Assembly (NCBI RefSeq): GCF_026210795.1
Contig: NC_089437.1
Location: 806,001 to 870,000 of the forward strand
From: Rhizophagus irregularis
Lineage: Eukaryota; Glomeromycota; Glomeromycetes; Glomerales; Glomeraceae
Direction: 5' to 3'
DNA: 64,000 nucleotides
Position 1 is the first letter of the stretch; each line of letters starts with the position of its first letter. The position numbers were made by a program, and so were the translations under genes. A model generated the notes under the pieces. It was given only the letters and a program-made list of their open reading frames with translations, was not told where the DNA came from and did no database searches. Shown piece by piece: positions 34,381 through 45,627 of the stretch.

Positions 34381-36359
34381 CAAATGTGTCATACTACGAA
34401 AAGGGAACGGCAATAATTATTTACACAACGATTTCCCGACAGACGATTTAAAAAAAAGACAAGCAACAAAATATTTGGACGGGAAAATGGGATTTTGTCC
34501 GACATAGTAATTATTGCTGTTTTCAATTTAGTGCGATCACAGCTAGCACTCCTTTAAAAATATGATTATCAAAATTTTGTGAATACCCATGATATTTCTA
34601 AAAATCATTTAGAAAATAGTTGATAACCTGTGAATACCAGTGAAAATTATAGAAATATCTCAATTTTTCGAGTAGTTTACTTATAAGCAAGTTTTTTAAC
34701 TTTGTGTAACAATAACAGTTTTTTACAAGTAAACTACTCAAATAATTGGGAATTTTCCATGATTTCCCCCGGTAATCATAGGTAATCAACCCTTTTCTAG
34801 CTGATTATTTAAAAAAATCACGGGTATTCAAAATTTTTAAAAATTGATTATTTTTAGGGGGTGTTACGCTTCGCACTAAATTGAAAACGGCGATACAAGT
34901 GTAGATTAAAAATTTTTTTTAATTAGCTAATAAATTATTTTATTTAGATTTGCGACTTGCCGCGTACGACTTTGTTAATAGGTTGAATGAGTTTTCTTTT
35001 TTATTTTTTTTTATTTACATATTTATAATTAAATAAAAAATTAATCGGCTGCTCCATTTTATATAATTAACCTATTAACAAAATTTTTATAAATATTTAA
35101 TTAAATAAATAATTTTTATGATTGAATCTAAATCTAATCCATAATATAATAATACACACGCATACGCATTATGTCGGTGGTTGCCCTAGGTATGGCACGA
35201 TTGACGCATCTCTAGTTTATATAAGAGATTCACTGTCCGTTCAGCATTAGTAATTAATAAACTCGTTTAATAAAAAAATAAATTTGTGCAACAGATATCT
35301 ACTTTAAGCTTAATTAAGTTCGCATCTAAATATCCGTCCGCATAGGATAATCACCCATACCTACTACACAATCCTCCTTTATATTCGGTTAAGTAGAATA
35401 CTGCATGGGATTAGTAGTAAACTTACTTGCGGTCTTACGCCTCTATTTTTTACTCATACTGCCTGGTTATTCAATTCAATTAATCCAGAGGACATTTAGA
35501 TTTCTTCACATGAACTTCCTTCTCGATTTCTTCTTAAGATGAACAAGCGTAACATGCATTGGTCAGAAGAACTAGAACTGGACTTGGCTGAATAGACTCA
35601 GATGGAATATAATTCCGAAGCTTATTGTGATGAGGCATTTTTTATTGACTTCTGAAAATAGCTTAAGGATTTGTAGCTGACTTCTTAAATAGCACATTTA
35701 TATCATCTTCTGCGCCCTTAAACCTATTTTCATCCTTCTCTAGTCGGTAATCATCTAGCTGAGTAATTTTATTATTTAAAGCCATTCAAATGAATTTGAT
35801 CGCTTCCCATTTTGAATTATTTGAGTGATTGTGTATTAAACTTAATATCTTTAATCGAAAATAAAATATCTGGCGCAAAAAGTTATCAGTTGTATGATTA
35901 ATTTTCATCAAAGAGTTTGCCTGATCAAATGATTCTCCCTTTTTTCGGTAATTTACTATAGTATAGTTTTTTGGCGCCGGTGAAGTGTTATTATTGGAAG
36001 TGCTTCACTGGCAATGGTCATAGCATTTGTTAAGTAGTTAGTTAGTCATGGATTCTTAGTCATGGATTCTTTCATTCATATAATCAAATACTACTATTCT
36101 CTAAAAAATTTTACCTTCTGTCCTAAAAATTTGCGTCCTGAACTAAGTGTTGGATTTTCTCAAAAGAATTTTTTATCATTTCGAACTATACAAAAAAATG
36201 TAGTTAAGGAAATATATTTGTTATGTTTTAAGATTCATTTATGGGCTTTTCTTTATTTAATAGATCTTTTAAAAGTTATTTATTTAATTCTATTATGCAA
36301 TTTATTAGCCCAAATATAAAATTTCGATAAATGCGGTCATTTATCACATCTTGAGCATG
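34381..36359. other. Intergenic with small inverted elements
   Basis: 34398-34545 has inverted ends (GGCAATAATTATT and AGTAATTATTGC). The remainder to 36359 holds several short frames on both strands, none recognisable. Confidence 0.45.
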
Positions 36360-36500
36360 CCCTATATCAAAAAACTAAGATTAGTTACAAAAAATAACTA
36401 AGTAAAAATTCCGTTCAGGCTGTAACCTTAGATGCAACTGGGCGGATACCACCCGGTCGTAAACCCTGCAGCGCGCACCATCCCTTCATACTTACCATAT
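36360..36500 (+). repeat. About 145-bp dispersed repeat, left copy
   Basis: Shares CTATATCAAAAAACTAA, TTCCGTTCAGGCTGTAACCT, CTGGGCGGATACCACCCGGT and CTTCATACTTACCATA with 38879-39023, at over 90 percent identity by eye. It is GC-richer than its surroundings. The pogo element is inserted at its right end: the repeat wording TATAGTG resumes after the element at 38689. Confidence 0.85.
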
Positions 36501-36501
36501 A

Positions 36502-38688
36502 CAGTCGCCACTGGATATAACGAACCAGCCGTTCCAAGAGATTTGGTTCGGTATATAACGAATTCGATATATAATATTTATGTTATATACCGAACTGTTC
36601 GGTATATAAATTTTATCCAATAGTTTTAGCTGCACATGACCATTATATTTAAATTAAAGTTAATAAAATGCGCGATGTACTACAATATTATTTTATTAAC
36701 GACTATAATTATTAACCAGCTATTTAAACATTATTATTATTATATTGGAAGTAATGAAGATCAAGCTGTTTAAGATTATTTACAACTAAAAGTTTTACTT
36801 TTTTATGTAATTTTCTTAAAACCTTTAACTCTTCATTTACATCACCAAATTCCAGTCCCTGTTCATACAAAAATTTTATAGTTTTATCTATAGCCTTTTC
36901 TGCATCTGTTGGACTCACTTTTTCCGATATAGGTGTAAATTCAGTCTCATCCATCATATCTTCCTCTTCCTTATCTGCATTTCGTATAGTATCAACTATT
37001 TCAAAATCTGTAAGCCCACCTTCCGGCATCTCATCCTCAACATGAAGGTATTCATACGCATTAAGATCACTATTTGGAAGCTGGGAAATTAACGCTTCAA
37101 GTTCATCAATATCCATATCAAAACTAAGAAAAATAGAAGTTAATGTTAATTTTAAAAAAATTATATTATATAATTTTGCATACCTATCATCAGAAAATGC
37201 TGAATCATTATCAGGAAATTCTCCAGTTTCGTTAATACTTGGTGGAAGAATACCCGTTTTCTTCCAACAGTTTGAAATCGTTTGAGAAGATACTATTGAC
37301 CATGCTTCAGCCGCATTCTGTAGAGCATCATAAATGGTATAATCTGCAAGTTCTTCCACAATACCGTCCTGCACATCATCATATGCATCAATCCTATTCT
37401 GAATGAAAAGGCGTTTGTAATGACACTTAGATGAATGAATGATCCCCGCATCACAAGGCTGAAGTTTAGTGGTAGTATTTGGTGGAAGAAATTTCACATC
37501 TATACTATCCAACTTTTCTCGAGTTTCATCTAAAATAAGATGTACTGGTGCATTGTCAATTAAAAAAATTATTTTTTGTCTTTTTCGTCTCATTATTTCA
37601 TTGAGTTTAAGAAGAACTTCATTAAAAATGCTAACTTGCATCCATGCTTTTTTATTCCAAAAGTAATAAACTGGAAGGTTTTTATAATTAATGTTTTTCA
37701 TAACACGAGGAGTTTTGTATTTGTGAATAAATGTTAGCGTCATTTTCTCACTGCCGGTTGCATTTGTTGCACAAAATATTGTAACACGGGATTTCTCTTT
37801 TTTATGCCCTGATAGAGAATTACGTGCCAAAACTCTAGAAGGTTCCATCTTCCAGAATAGGCCAGTTTCATCACCATTCCAAATGTCTTCAGGGTTGTAA
37901 GGTGCAAGGAGCTGTTGTAAAGCAAAACGATCTCTTTCTATCGATTCAGCTGAAGGAGCACTTTCAGCTTCACCTTGCTTTTTAAATTGACGCAAACCAT
38001 GCCATTTTTTAAAGCCACCTAACCAACCCTCTGAATGATGAAAATCTTCTATTGAAAACTGTTCGGCAAAATAGCTTGCCTTTACCTTCAAGATATTACC
38101 ATCAATATCTTGTTTAGTATTAAGTGCGTTGTCAACCCATAAACCAAGTGCACCTTCCAGTTGTGGCCATTTTGGTCCGTGAAATTTTTTAGTATTCTCT
38201 TGGCTTTCTGTAATTGTAAGCCAACGGTCACTTTCTCTTAAAATGTCAGTAATTGTAGACTTCCCAACATTATATTTTTGCGCAAGTTCTACATTTTGGA
38301 GTGTTGGGTCTTTCTCTTTCATTTCACAGATTTCGCGCTTTTGTTTAGCAGAAAGACTAACTCTTTTTCTCTTTGTCAGCATTATCGGAACTTTTGAAGA
38401 AATTTATCCGATTCAGACTAACGGAAATTGGAAAAAGTATTTACGCGTAATGGTGATGCGATCATCTTTTATATTAGCCCATATAAGTCACGTGACAGTT
38501 CGGTATACTAAATATGCAGCTAATATATTTGGGCTAGCTATAATGAGTTCGGATGCGGTATATAGCAATTTATTATGTGATTTCGTTATATCCAATGTAG
38601 TTTATTATAAAAAAATTGGTTCTGTAAAACTTAGTTCACTATAACAAGTTTTCGGTACAAACAGGTTCGTTATAACCAGTGGCGACTG
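36502..38688 (-). mobile_element. Complete pogo/Tigger-type transposon, 2,187 bp
   Basis: Flanked by TA on both sides (36500-36501 and 38689-38690). Terminal inverted repeats of about 25 bp begin CAGTCGCCACTGG and continue (A/T)TATAACGAACC, with one mismatch at position 14. It encodes one transposase on the minus strand (separate entry). All parts look intact, so it may be active or recently active. Confidence 0.93.
36724..38382 (-). CDS. Pogo-family transposase (CENPB/Tigger-like, DDE)
   Basis: Open for 552 codons. Residues about 1-55 form a Psq/CENPB N-terminal helix-turn-helix (LSAKQKREICEMKEKDP, YNVGKSTITDIL). Residues 60-140 form a second CENPB-type DNA-binding domain (SEGWLGGFKKWHGLRQFKKQ). 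Residues about 165-340 form the DDE_1 nuclease with NGDETGLFW, IFLIDNAPVH and LQPCDAGII supplying three acidic residues. The acidic C-terminus may include a 60-nt phase-0 intron, 37183-37124 (GTATGC donor, TTTTTCTTAG acceptor). Removing it keeps the frame and gives 532 residues. The enzyme would cut and paste its element at TA sites. Confidence 0.92.
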   Translation of the reverse strand: MLTKRKRVSLSAKQKREICEMKEKDPTLQNVELAQKYNVGKSTITDILRESDRWLTITESQENTKKFHGPKWPQLEGALGLWVDNALNTKQDIDGNILKVKASYFAEQFSIEDFHHSEGWLGGFKKWHGLRQFKKQGEAESAPSAESIERDRFALQQLLAPYNPEDIWNGDETGLFWKMEPSRVLARNSLSGHKKEKSRVTIFCATNATGSEKMTLTFIHKYKTPRVMKNINYKNLPVYYFWNKKAWMQVSIFNEVLLKLNEIMRRKRQKIIFLIDNAPVHLILDETREKLDSIDVKFLPPNTTTKLQPCDAGIIHSSKCHYKRLFIQNRIDAYDDVQDGIVEELADYTIYDALQNAAEAWSIVSSQTISNCWKKTGILPPSINETGEFPDNDSAFSDDRYAKLYNIIFLKLTLTSIFLSFDMDIDELEALISQLPNSDLNAYEYLHVEDEMPEGGLTDFEIVDTIRNADKEEEDMMDETEFTPISEKVSPTDAEKAIDKTIKFLYEQGLEFGDVNEELKVLRKLHKKVKLLVVNNLKQLDLHYFQYNNNNV

Positions 38689-38878
38689 TATAGTGGCCTC
38701 CTTAATATTTTTCCTTGGCTTTCGGATCACTTTATGATTCTTTGGATTATTTAATCTATTATATATATAACAAAAGTCATTAAATTTATTAACATAATAA
38801 ACTTAATTGACAATCTTTTACTTACGAAAAATGCCAAGTTCTTGTGGTAGAACTATTTCCATTTATCATTTCTCCTTG

Positions 38879-39023
38879 CCCTATATCAAAAAACTAAAGT
38901 TAGTTACAAATATAACTAAGTAAGATTCCGTTCAGGCTGTAACCTTGGATGCAACTGGGCGGATACCACCCGGTCGTAAATCCTGCAGCGCGCACCATTC
39001 CTTCATACTTACCATATATAGTG
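38879..39023 (+). repeat. About 145-bp dispersed repeat, right copy
   Basis: Second copy of the repeat at 36360-36500, intact through ACCATATATAGTG. I considered a tRNA-derived SINE: a B-box-like GGTCGTAAATCC is present but no properly spaced A box is found. Confidence 0.85.
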
Positions 39024-40407
39024 TAACAGCCCTTACTTTGCCTCGAATATCATATTGTGTTTGACTTAGAAAAGATTTCTTCCTATGATGTCTGGTCATT
39101 TTAAATATTTTTTGATATAGGATATAGGATATTAAGAAATATTAAAGATATTGTAGATATTAAAAAAAAAAATTTTTATTTAACGATATTATGATAATGA
39201 TATTAAAAATAAACGATATTTAACGATATCAAAAAATAAAATTTAACGATGAAACTATCTATCAGATTTTGTCCTCTTTTATATTATTTTTCTCATCATG
39301 TGATATGAGTCTAATGATGTAAAAAAAAATGTAACTATGACTGTATCTATAACAGTTTTTGATTCATCGGCTTGTAATATGTAGTCAATATAATTTACTC
39401 TGACAAAAACTGTGCCCATTTTAGATTCAGTTAAGTCATAATTGTCCGGAGCGTAGCGAAGGACTATTTATTGTACGGAACTAGATAAATTTGCAGTACC
39501 GGTTTAACCCATGTATTTTTCCTTCCTTCCACCTACGTCACTATAATTTAGCCCCTGCTTATTTCCTTTTATGTTTTGTAACACATTTTTTGTAACGCTT
39601 TATTTTTAGCAACACATTTTGTATAACCATTTATATATGTATGTAAACGTATTAAGCGACGGACCTTCAACGGTTTCCGTTTTCCTAGTGATATTTAATA
39701 GTATGACTAATATACATTCAGTTATTACTTTATATTATGTTATTGTACAAAAGTATGAGTAAGACTAATTATTCATATAACTCATAATTCCTCATGCATG
39801 ATTCATAATTAAAAGTTTCTTTTGGTAATGATTCAGTTTTTGTCATTCATCAGTCTGATCAATTATTACTCTAATTTGACTGTTAATGATATAATTTTAA
39901 TATTCTATTAATCAGAATTAACAGTTACGTTTCCAGTCAAATTCAGTCACATTAAGCCATAATGATATTAAATTAAAATGAGTCATCTTGAAAATATAAT
40001 TAATTTTTTACATATGATTTCTCACGTATTACAAGTTTACGATGTGATAATAAAATGTGATGTGACAATGTGACATGACAGTGAAAAAATCACGTGATCG
40101 CGATACTAATACGCCGACTTTACGGAAAGGACATTTATTCGTTTACCTACACATCTCACTCATAATAGGTCGCTTGAGATGTAAGATCCTAGCCACCTAG
40201 AGAGGTTTCTTTATATATCTTTTACTACACATAAATATGATGGAACTGAATAACAAGAACCTTATAACGCGAACGCGTTTGATTAATAATTTTCAAATAA
40301 CTTTAAAATAACTTTATTTAAATAATGTTACAAATTTAAAAAAAAAAGAGAAATGATTCAAATAAAACAATGATATATTTAAACTTTAATTTAACAACAT
40401 TAAATAA
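39024..40407. other. Intergenic, no gene supported
   Basis: Contains a GATATT-rich tract (39100-39245) and the sequence TTGTCCGGAGCGTAGCGAAG near 39440. A degenerate copy of the latter lies near 61527. Confidence 0.5.
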
Positions 40408-41939
40408 TCAATCACATTTTTTTATAATTTGAAATACTTCATAGTCTTCCATTGAAAAGACATCTTCCGTATCTATAATCTCTTTTTCGTAACTTCGTTG
40501 TTCACACCAACAACTGTATTCTCTTGAATCATCATTATATACAAATACATTAATATCATCTTCACCAAATGTAGGTCCAAATCTATTGTGATAATATATA
40601 GCATTGCTCGCATCATTTACACGGCTTAAAATTGATTCTTTAAAGTTATCCTTGTTTTTAAAAGAAAATATAAAACTATCTTTGGTTTCACCCCATTCAC
40701 CATCATCATCATCATCATGTGATATCTGCCATTTCAAAGGATTATATCCTCCAATAATTTCTTCCGTTCCTTTTATTTTAATGAACGTCATAGTATTAGG
40801 AATATTATCACATAATTCATGAAACTTTTTAGGAGTAAATCCATCTCTACTTCCTCTTAATAATAATTTAAATTCATATGGTACTAAATATAATTCCCTT
40901 ATAGAAGCAAAATTACTTTTAATATCATAATTAATATTATCAATCCATCTAGAAACTAATGAAACAATATTTGGATTAATAATTGTTGAATCAATAATTC
41001 CATCACTATTTTTATATCTAGGAAGTATAATATTATCATTTGGTACACTATCAGGATCTAAATAAGACTCTAATAAATCTTCATAGAGTTGATATCCTAA
41101 AAGTTTTTCATAAGGGTGAACTTTACGATAAAAATCTTTAGATGAAAACCAGAAAAATCTTACTAAAGGTAAACAATGTTGCAAAGTATTTCTCATCGCT
41201 TCGAAATGATCGTCAGACCAAGTTGCTGGATCTGAAAGAAGGGTATAATTTTTTTCAAGACCCCATTTTAATACATGTTCCCAAATTTCAACTTCTTTCA
41301 TTAGTAAATCATCTTTTTTAATGAGTGAAATCAAAGATTTCTCAGAAATTAAAGTAAAATCAAAAGAATTAAATATTTTTTGAGGAAATTTAGTCATAAG
41401 ATTTGTACAAAAATTTTGAAGTTCTAATAAAGTATTAGATTGAAAACTCGTTTGATAAACAAATCCAAAATGTTGTTCCATCCATTCAAATTTATTATTA
41501 ATTAAGTATTCTTGCAAATAAATAATTATTTCTTGTAGATCAAGTTGATCAGCAACAGCCAATACTCTTAAAATCTCTGAAGGTTCTTCCTCATTTAATA
41601 AGATTGTACCACTATAAATATATCTATATTATAAAAGATTAGTATTAAATATAAATATTTTAAAAGTTATTAAATTATAACTTACTTTAAAATAATATGA
41701 AAAATTTCTGGTGGAATATTTGGAAACTTAATATGAACCAAGGTACCATCGTTATTCTTTTTGATAGCAGCCAAAGTTCGTCGTAAAAATGGAGAACGAT
41801 AATATAGGATAATCATATGTGCACGAAATATTTTTACGTTCGGATCCTCACCAACTTCAATAGTAATATCATAATATTCATCATCTTTTAAACCTTCAAT
41901 GTAATCTTGACTTAATTTTGAAAAAAATTGGTTGGACAT
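40408..41939 (-). CDS. BTB-BACK-TLDc domain protein 5
   Basis: Two exons on the minus strand, 41939-41686 and 41623-40408 (GTAAG donor, TATAG acceptor), 489 residues. BTB (ITIEVGEDPNVKIFRAH), BACK (VEIWEHVLKWGLEKN) and TLDc (LLLRGSRDGFTPKKFHELCD, EIIGGYNPLKW). It carries an Asp run (SHDDDDDGEWGE) in a variable TLDc loop. The otherwise common LVAADQL reads LAVADQL. It is closest to the gene at 26531-28070 and shares its upstream motif. It is separated from the rest of the cluster by the small secreted protein gene and the pogo element. Confidence 0.9.
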
Positions 41940-42045
41940 TTTTATTCTTTAGTTTGTGAAATATGAAGGTAAAAGAGAACAAAAATAAAATGTTAACAAC
42001 TGAACGGCTGGCAAATGATAAACTCAATTTAATACTTAACCTTAG

Positions 42046-42067
42046 TGATCAACGTATGATTTACGTA
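42046..42067 (-). promoter_or_regulatory. Conserved upstream motif of BTB-TLDc genes
   Basis: TGATCAACGTATGATTTACG plus TA on the plus strand, 107 nt upstream of the ATG at 41939. It matches the motif at 9381 with one substitution and one inserted T. Confidence 0.45.
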
Positions 42068-43012
42068 AGGTGAGAAAACTTTAAAAACAATAGATATTTT
42101 TGTACAAAATTGATGATCATATCCTGAAATGCATTAAAATTCTGGTAATTATATCTTGAATTAGGAATTGGGCGCATTTTTAGTATTATTATATAGATTA
42201 TTTCCCCAATTGGATATTATTAGCATGGGTGAAACTAACGTCTTTTAATTTTTTTTTTATTAGAAATGGAGATCACTTTCCCATTTTTGATCTAAATTTT
42301 TTTCTTTCCGTGAGAATGATGTTGTAATTGTTGTATTAAAAAAAAAAAATTTCAAATGAAAGTGTGAAATCAATTTCCATTTTTGTTTAATAATCTCTTT
42401 TCCGTAGAATTTCGTAGAATTAAAGTTGCTCATTTTTCATCAAAATTTTATATATATATTTTTTTTCATTTAATTAAAGTTATTAATATGTATAATTAAG
42501 ATAGACAATTCTCTTTTAGGAATAAATATTAATTTTTTTTTTTTTTCAAAATAAAAAATTTATTTCTCATTTTAATCTGGTATGTAGGAATTTTAAAATG
42601 ATTGACTAGTCTAAAAGGAAATCTGATTGGTTATTCAGTTATAAATAAATTCTTTATTCTTAAACGTACTTGATTTTTTTTTTCAAATAAAAGGAAAATT
42701 TTTATAATAAAAAAAACTTTAATAAAAAAAAAACCAAAATGTCAACTACTATGAGCTTCTTTTTTTTTTTTGTTTGATAGAAACAAAATTTATTGATCAA
42801 AATCTGGTACAGAATTTGGGATGCAATATTTACTTATTTAGGATGGGACCACAGTCCGCAGCATCATGTGAAGTTTAAATAAAAGGAGTTTTATAATACA
42901 CGTAAAAGATTGTATTTAAAGCAACGATAACCTTTTAATGAAAATAATATTGTATATGGAAATTTTACTTTTATTGCATTGAAATATTAATTTAATTATT
43001 ATTATTTTCACA
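42068..43012. other. Intergenic, no gene supported
   Basis: AT-rich with many homopolymer runs. I see no gene. Confidence 0.5.
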
Positions 43013-43018
43013 TTTTTA

Positions 43019-43200
43019 GTTAGTGTTGATAAATTTGTGCCTTTACTTTTAAATGAAATGAAGGCTCAAGCTAAACATTATTGACGGGATTTATTGATTC
43101 TTTAATTGATAAATCAGATGAATCCGGTGATTCTAATAATTTTCTTGTCATTATTTCTTCATGGCTTCACCATAAACTTATATTAGCTACTATTTTGATT
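43019..43200 (+). pseudogene. Unidentified coding relic with one frameshift
   Basis: After a TTTTTAG acceptor-like site the frame reads VDKFVPLLLNEMKAQAKHY. With a single shift near 43080 it continues as TGFIDSLIDKSDESGD and then FLVIISSWLHH. The run of codon-like, helical sequence across a shift suggests a decayed exon. I do not recognise the family. Confidence 0.35.
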
Positions 43201-43628
43201 GTTTTTTTTTAAAGTACATATAAAAAACCTTTTTTTTTATTTAGTTCAGTTTAGGTCAAAGTAAAAGTCTGATTAATAAAATTAACATTTATTTTAAAAA
43301 AACCAAGAGAAATGTCGAATAAAAATAAGACTAACTAAAAATGAAATATCGTACTGTAGATCATTTTACAATCTCTTATAATTCCTTATAACTATTTAGT
43401 CTTCTTATAATACCTCTCAGAAAAAGAAACGGGAGTTATTCAAGATGAAAATAACTTTCACTTTATAATCATATTGAACAGTACATTTGAATCTTATTTT
43501 CATTCCTAATCATCCTAATAACACAAATTCTCCTACATATCATCCTAGTCATCTTAATAACATGAGATTCTGAAAAGAGTAAAACTCTCTTTAAAAATAC
43601 GTTTTCTAAAATATTTCTCTTTTTGTAG

Positions 43629-44760
43629 AAATCAGCTCCAAAGTAGACAACATTTCAAGTAAGTTTTGAGTTTTTTCAAAACTTTCTTTTCGAAACTTAA
43701 AAAAAAAAAAGTTTAATGTTTTCAGTTCAATTTTTTAGGGAAATTGATTCTGATTTGGATACTGAAATCCTGATAGGTAAGTTTTGAATTTTTTGAAACT
43801 TAAGAAAAACTTTTTTTAACGTTTCTTTATTTTTTAGAAAATTGGCTCCGAAGTTGGTACTGCAAAACTTCAAAAAGGAAAAACATTTTTTTTAACGTTT
43901 TTCTTTATTTTTTTTTTAGGAAAATGATCCAAAGTTTGGATTCTCAACTTTTAAATTTCAAATTTTCTTTTTTGAAATTTCAAAAAAAAAGTTTTCTAAC
44001 TTTTTTTACTCTTTTGTAAGCCAACTCAGATATGACAGAATCGGGTAAGTTTTTGAAAATAATTTGAAGACTTTGAAAAAATGTTTTTATTACTTTTTTT
44101 TTATTTCTTTATAGGTCCCGGTTGGCCAGTCATCGAAATTAAAAGAAAGAGTAAGTTTCGTTGTGAATTTGCTTTTTCTTTCATTTCTCTTTTTTTGTAG
44201 AGACTTTGGCAGACTTGTTTTTTCTTTTTTTAGACGATCTTCCTCAGTTGTTGCTAACAAAAAATATCGGATAGCTGAAATTGGGTTCTTCGGATGTGAG
44301 TATTATTTTTTAAAAAAAAATTTTCAATGAATCGTTTATTAAATGTTTCATTTTATTTCTTTTTTATAGTTATTTTATATTTTTTTTAGGTGTTCTTTGG
44401 TTCATTGGGCGTGGGATTTTGGTGAACAGTATACATATTTTCTACAATTACTAATTTTTCTTTTTTTTAAAAAAAATGGTTGGTTCCTTGGCGTTTTGAA
44501 CGTGAAATTTTGGTAAGTAATTTTCTTTTTTTTCTTTATTATTTTACGAGCATGTTTACTAATATCTCATTATTCTTTTTTTAGATGGCTTAGCATCGGA
44601 GGCGATCAGAAATGATTTGCATATGCGAAGTTTATATTTTTTCAAGACCATTTAATGTTTATTATCGATATAACATTTTACATCAATTTACATTTGCAAT
44701 TAGATTTAGAATAGAACACTCTACTATTAGTTTGTAAGATACTTTACAACTTATTTACAG
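43629..44760 (+). other. Micro-exon ladder: probable many-exon transcript
   Basis: Within about 960 bp there are some eleven T-rich acceptors ending in AG and at least six strong donors (GTAAGT or GTGAGT). They delimit segments of 24-62 nt, for example 43629-43658, 43739-43776, 44021-44044, 44115-44150 and 44234-44295. The first four segments are diverged repeats of AAATTGGCTCCGAAGTTGG, and the intron-like spacers repeat too. Segments 44021-44044 and 44115-44150 join in frame as NSDMTESGPGWPVIEIKRK. From 44585 a last exon and AT-rich 3' end follow. First exon and product are not identified. Repeat-per-exon effector genes of the SP7 type are a conceivable analogue. Confidence 0.5.
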
Positions 44761-45060
44761 CTTCAAAATAAATTTATTATATAACTTTACTATCACTTTA
44801 ATATTTATTCAATATAAATTGAATGTACATTTACTTTAACTTTAATATCTATTCAACATAAATTATATATATGTTTGCGTTAACTTTAATATCACTTTAA
44901 TATCTATTTATTACAACTTAAATATGCGTTAATTATAACTTTAATTTGTATTTTGTGATTTCAATACTATTTTTGTACGATCCGATTAGATCAGGTGACG
45001 ATCTCCCTAATATGCATCAACTTTATACATACGATTGACTTAAACTTATTGTAACGATGT

Positions 45061-45132
45061 GAGACCATATCGTGACCAAGCCTTGGTTATAAGGTCTATG
45101 ATAAAATTTCAACTTGGTCACGGTATGGTTTC
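45061..45132. repeat. 20-bp inverted repeat (hairpin)
   Basis: GAGACCATATCGTGACCAAG at 45061-45080 and its inverse with two changes at 45113-45132, with a 32-nt loop. Not GC-run terminated, so a terminator is not implied. Confidence 0.7.
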
Positions 45133-45386
45133 GATTTTAAAAATTTCTGCAATGTTCGTTTAACGGTATTTTTCAAAATTCCGAATTTCCTTATGAGAAA
45201 AACCAAAATAAGGCAAAAAGAAGTGTACAAGACCAAATGACGCAAAATCAAAATGAGGCAAGGCATTAAATATCGATCCTTGACAATTTAAAAAAAAAAC
45301 AGCAGAACAGTTCACGATTCTTGAGGAGTAACTGGAATAATTTATTTTACTAACTTCTCATTATGATTTTTTTTTAACAGTTTATG

Positions 45387-45627
45387 CCCTATAAAAAAAG
45401 TTGTCCAAACACTGTTCGGTTTTTTGTTCGGAAAATTGACCCCGTTCTGCACATTTACTTGACATTTATTGGACATTTATCATGATATTGTGCGTTTTTT
45501 ATGTGGTCGAAAATTCTCAATCTCTGCATCTTGTATTAAATTATAACAAATATTGTATAATAACGTGCGAGCGTTCGGAAAATCGACCCCATTCCAAATA
45601 TTTATCAGACAAACATTTTTTATAGGG
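45387..45627. mobile_element. 241-bp MITE with CCCTATAAAAAA ends
   Basis: The left end CCCTATAAAAAAAGTTGTCC and the inverted right end CCCTATAAAAAATGTTTGTC match closely. The flanks both read ATG, a possible 3-bp duplication. Internally GTTCGGAAAATTGACCCCGT and GTTCGGAAAATCGACCCCAT form a direct repeat 142 bp apart. The superfamily is not settled. Confidence 0.65.

Noticed and set aside
36420-36480. tRNA-derived SINE in the 145-bp repeat
   Set aside because: A B-box-like sequence is present, but the only A-box-like match lies far too close, and no poly-A or 3' tail is seen.
45061-45132. Transcription terminator
   Set aside because: A good hairpin, but intrinsic terminators do not apply to nuclear fungal genes and no gene ends here.
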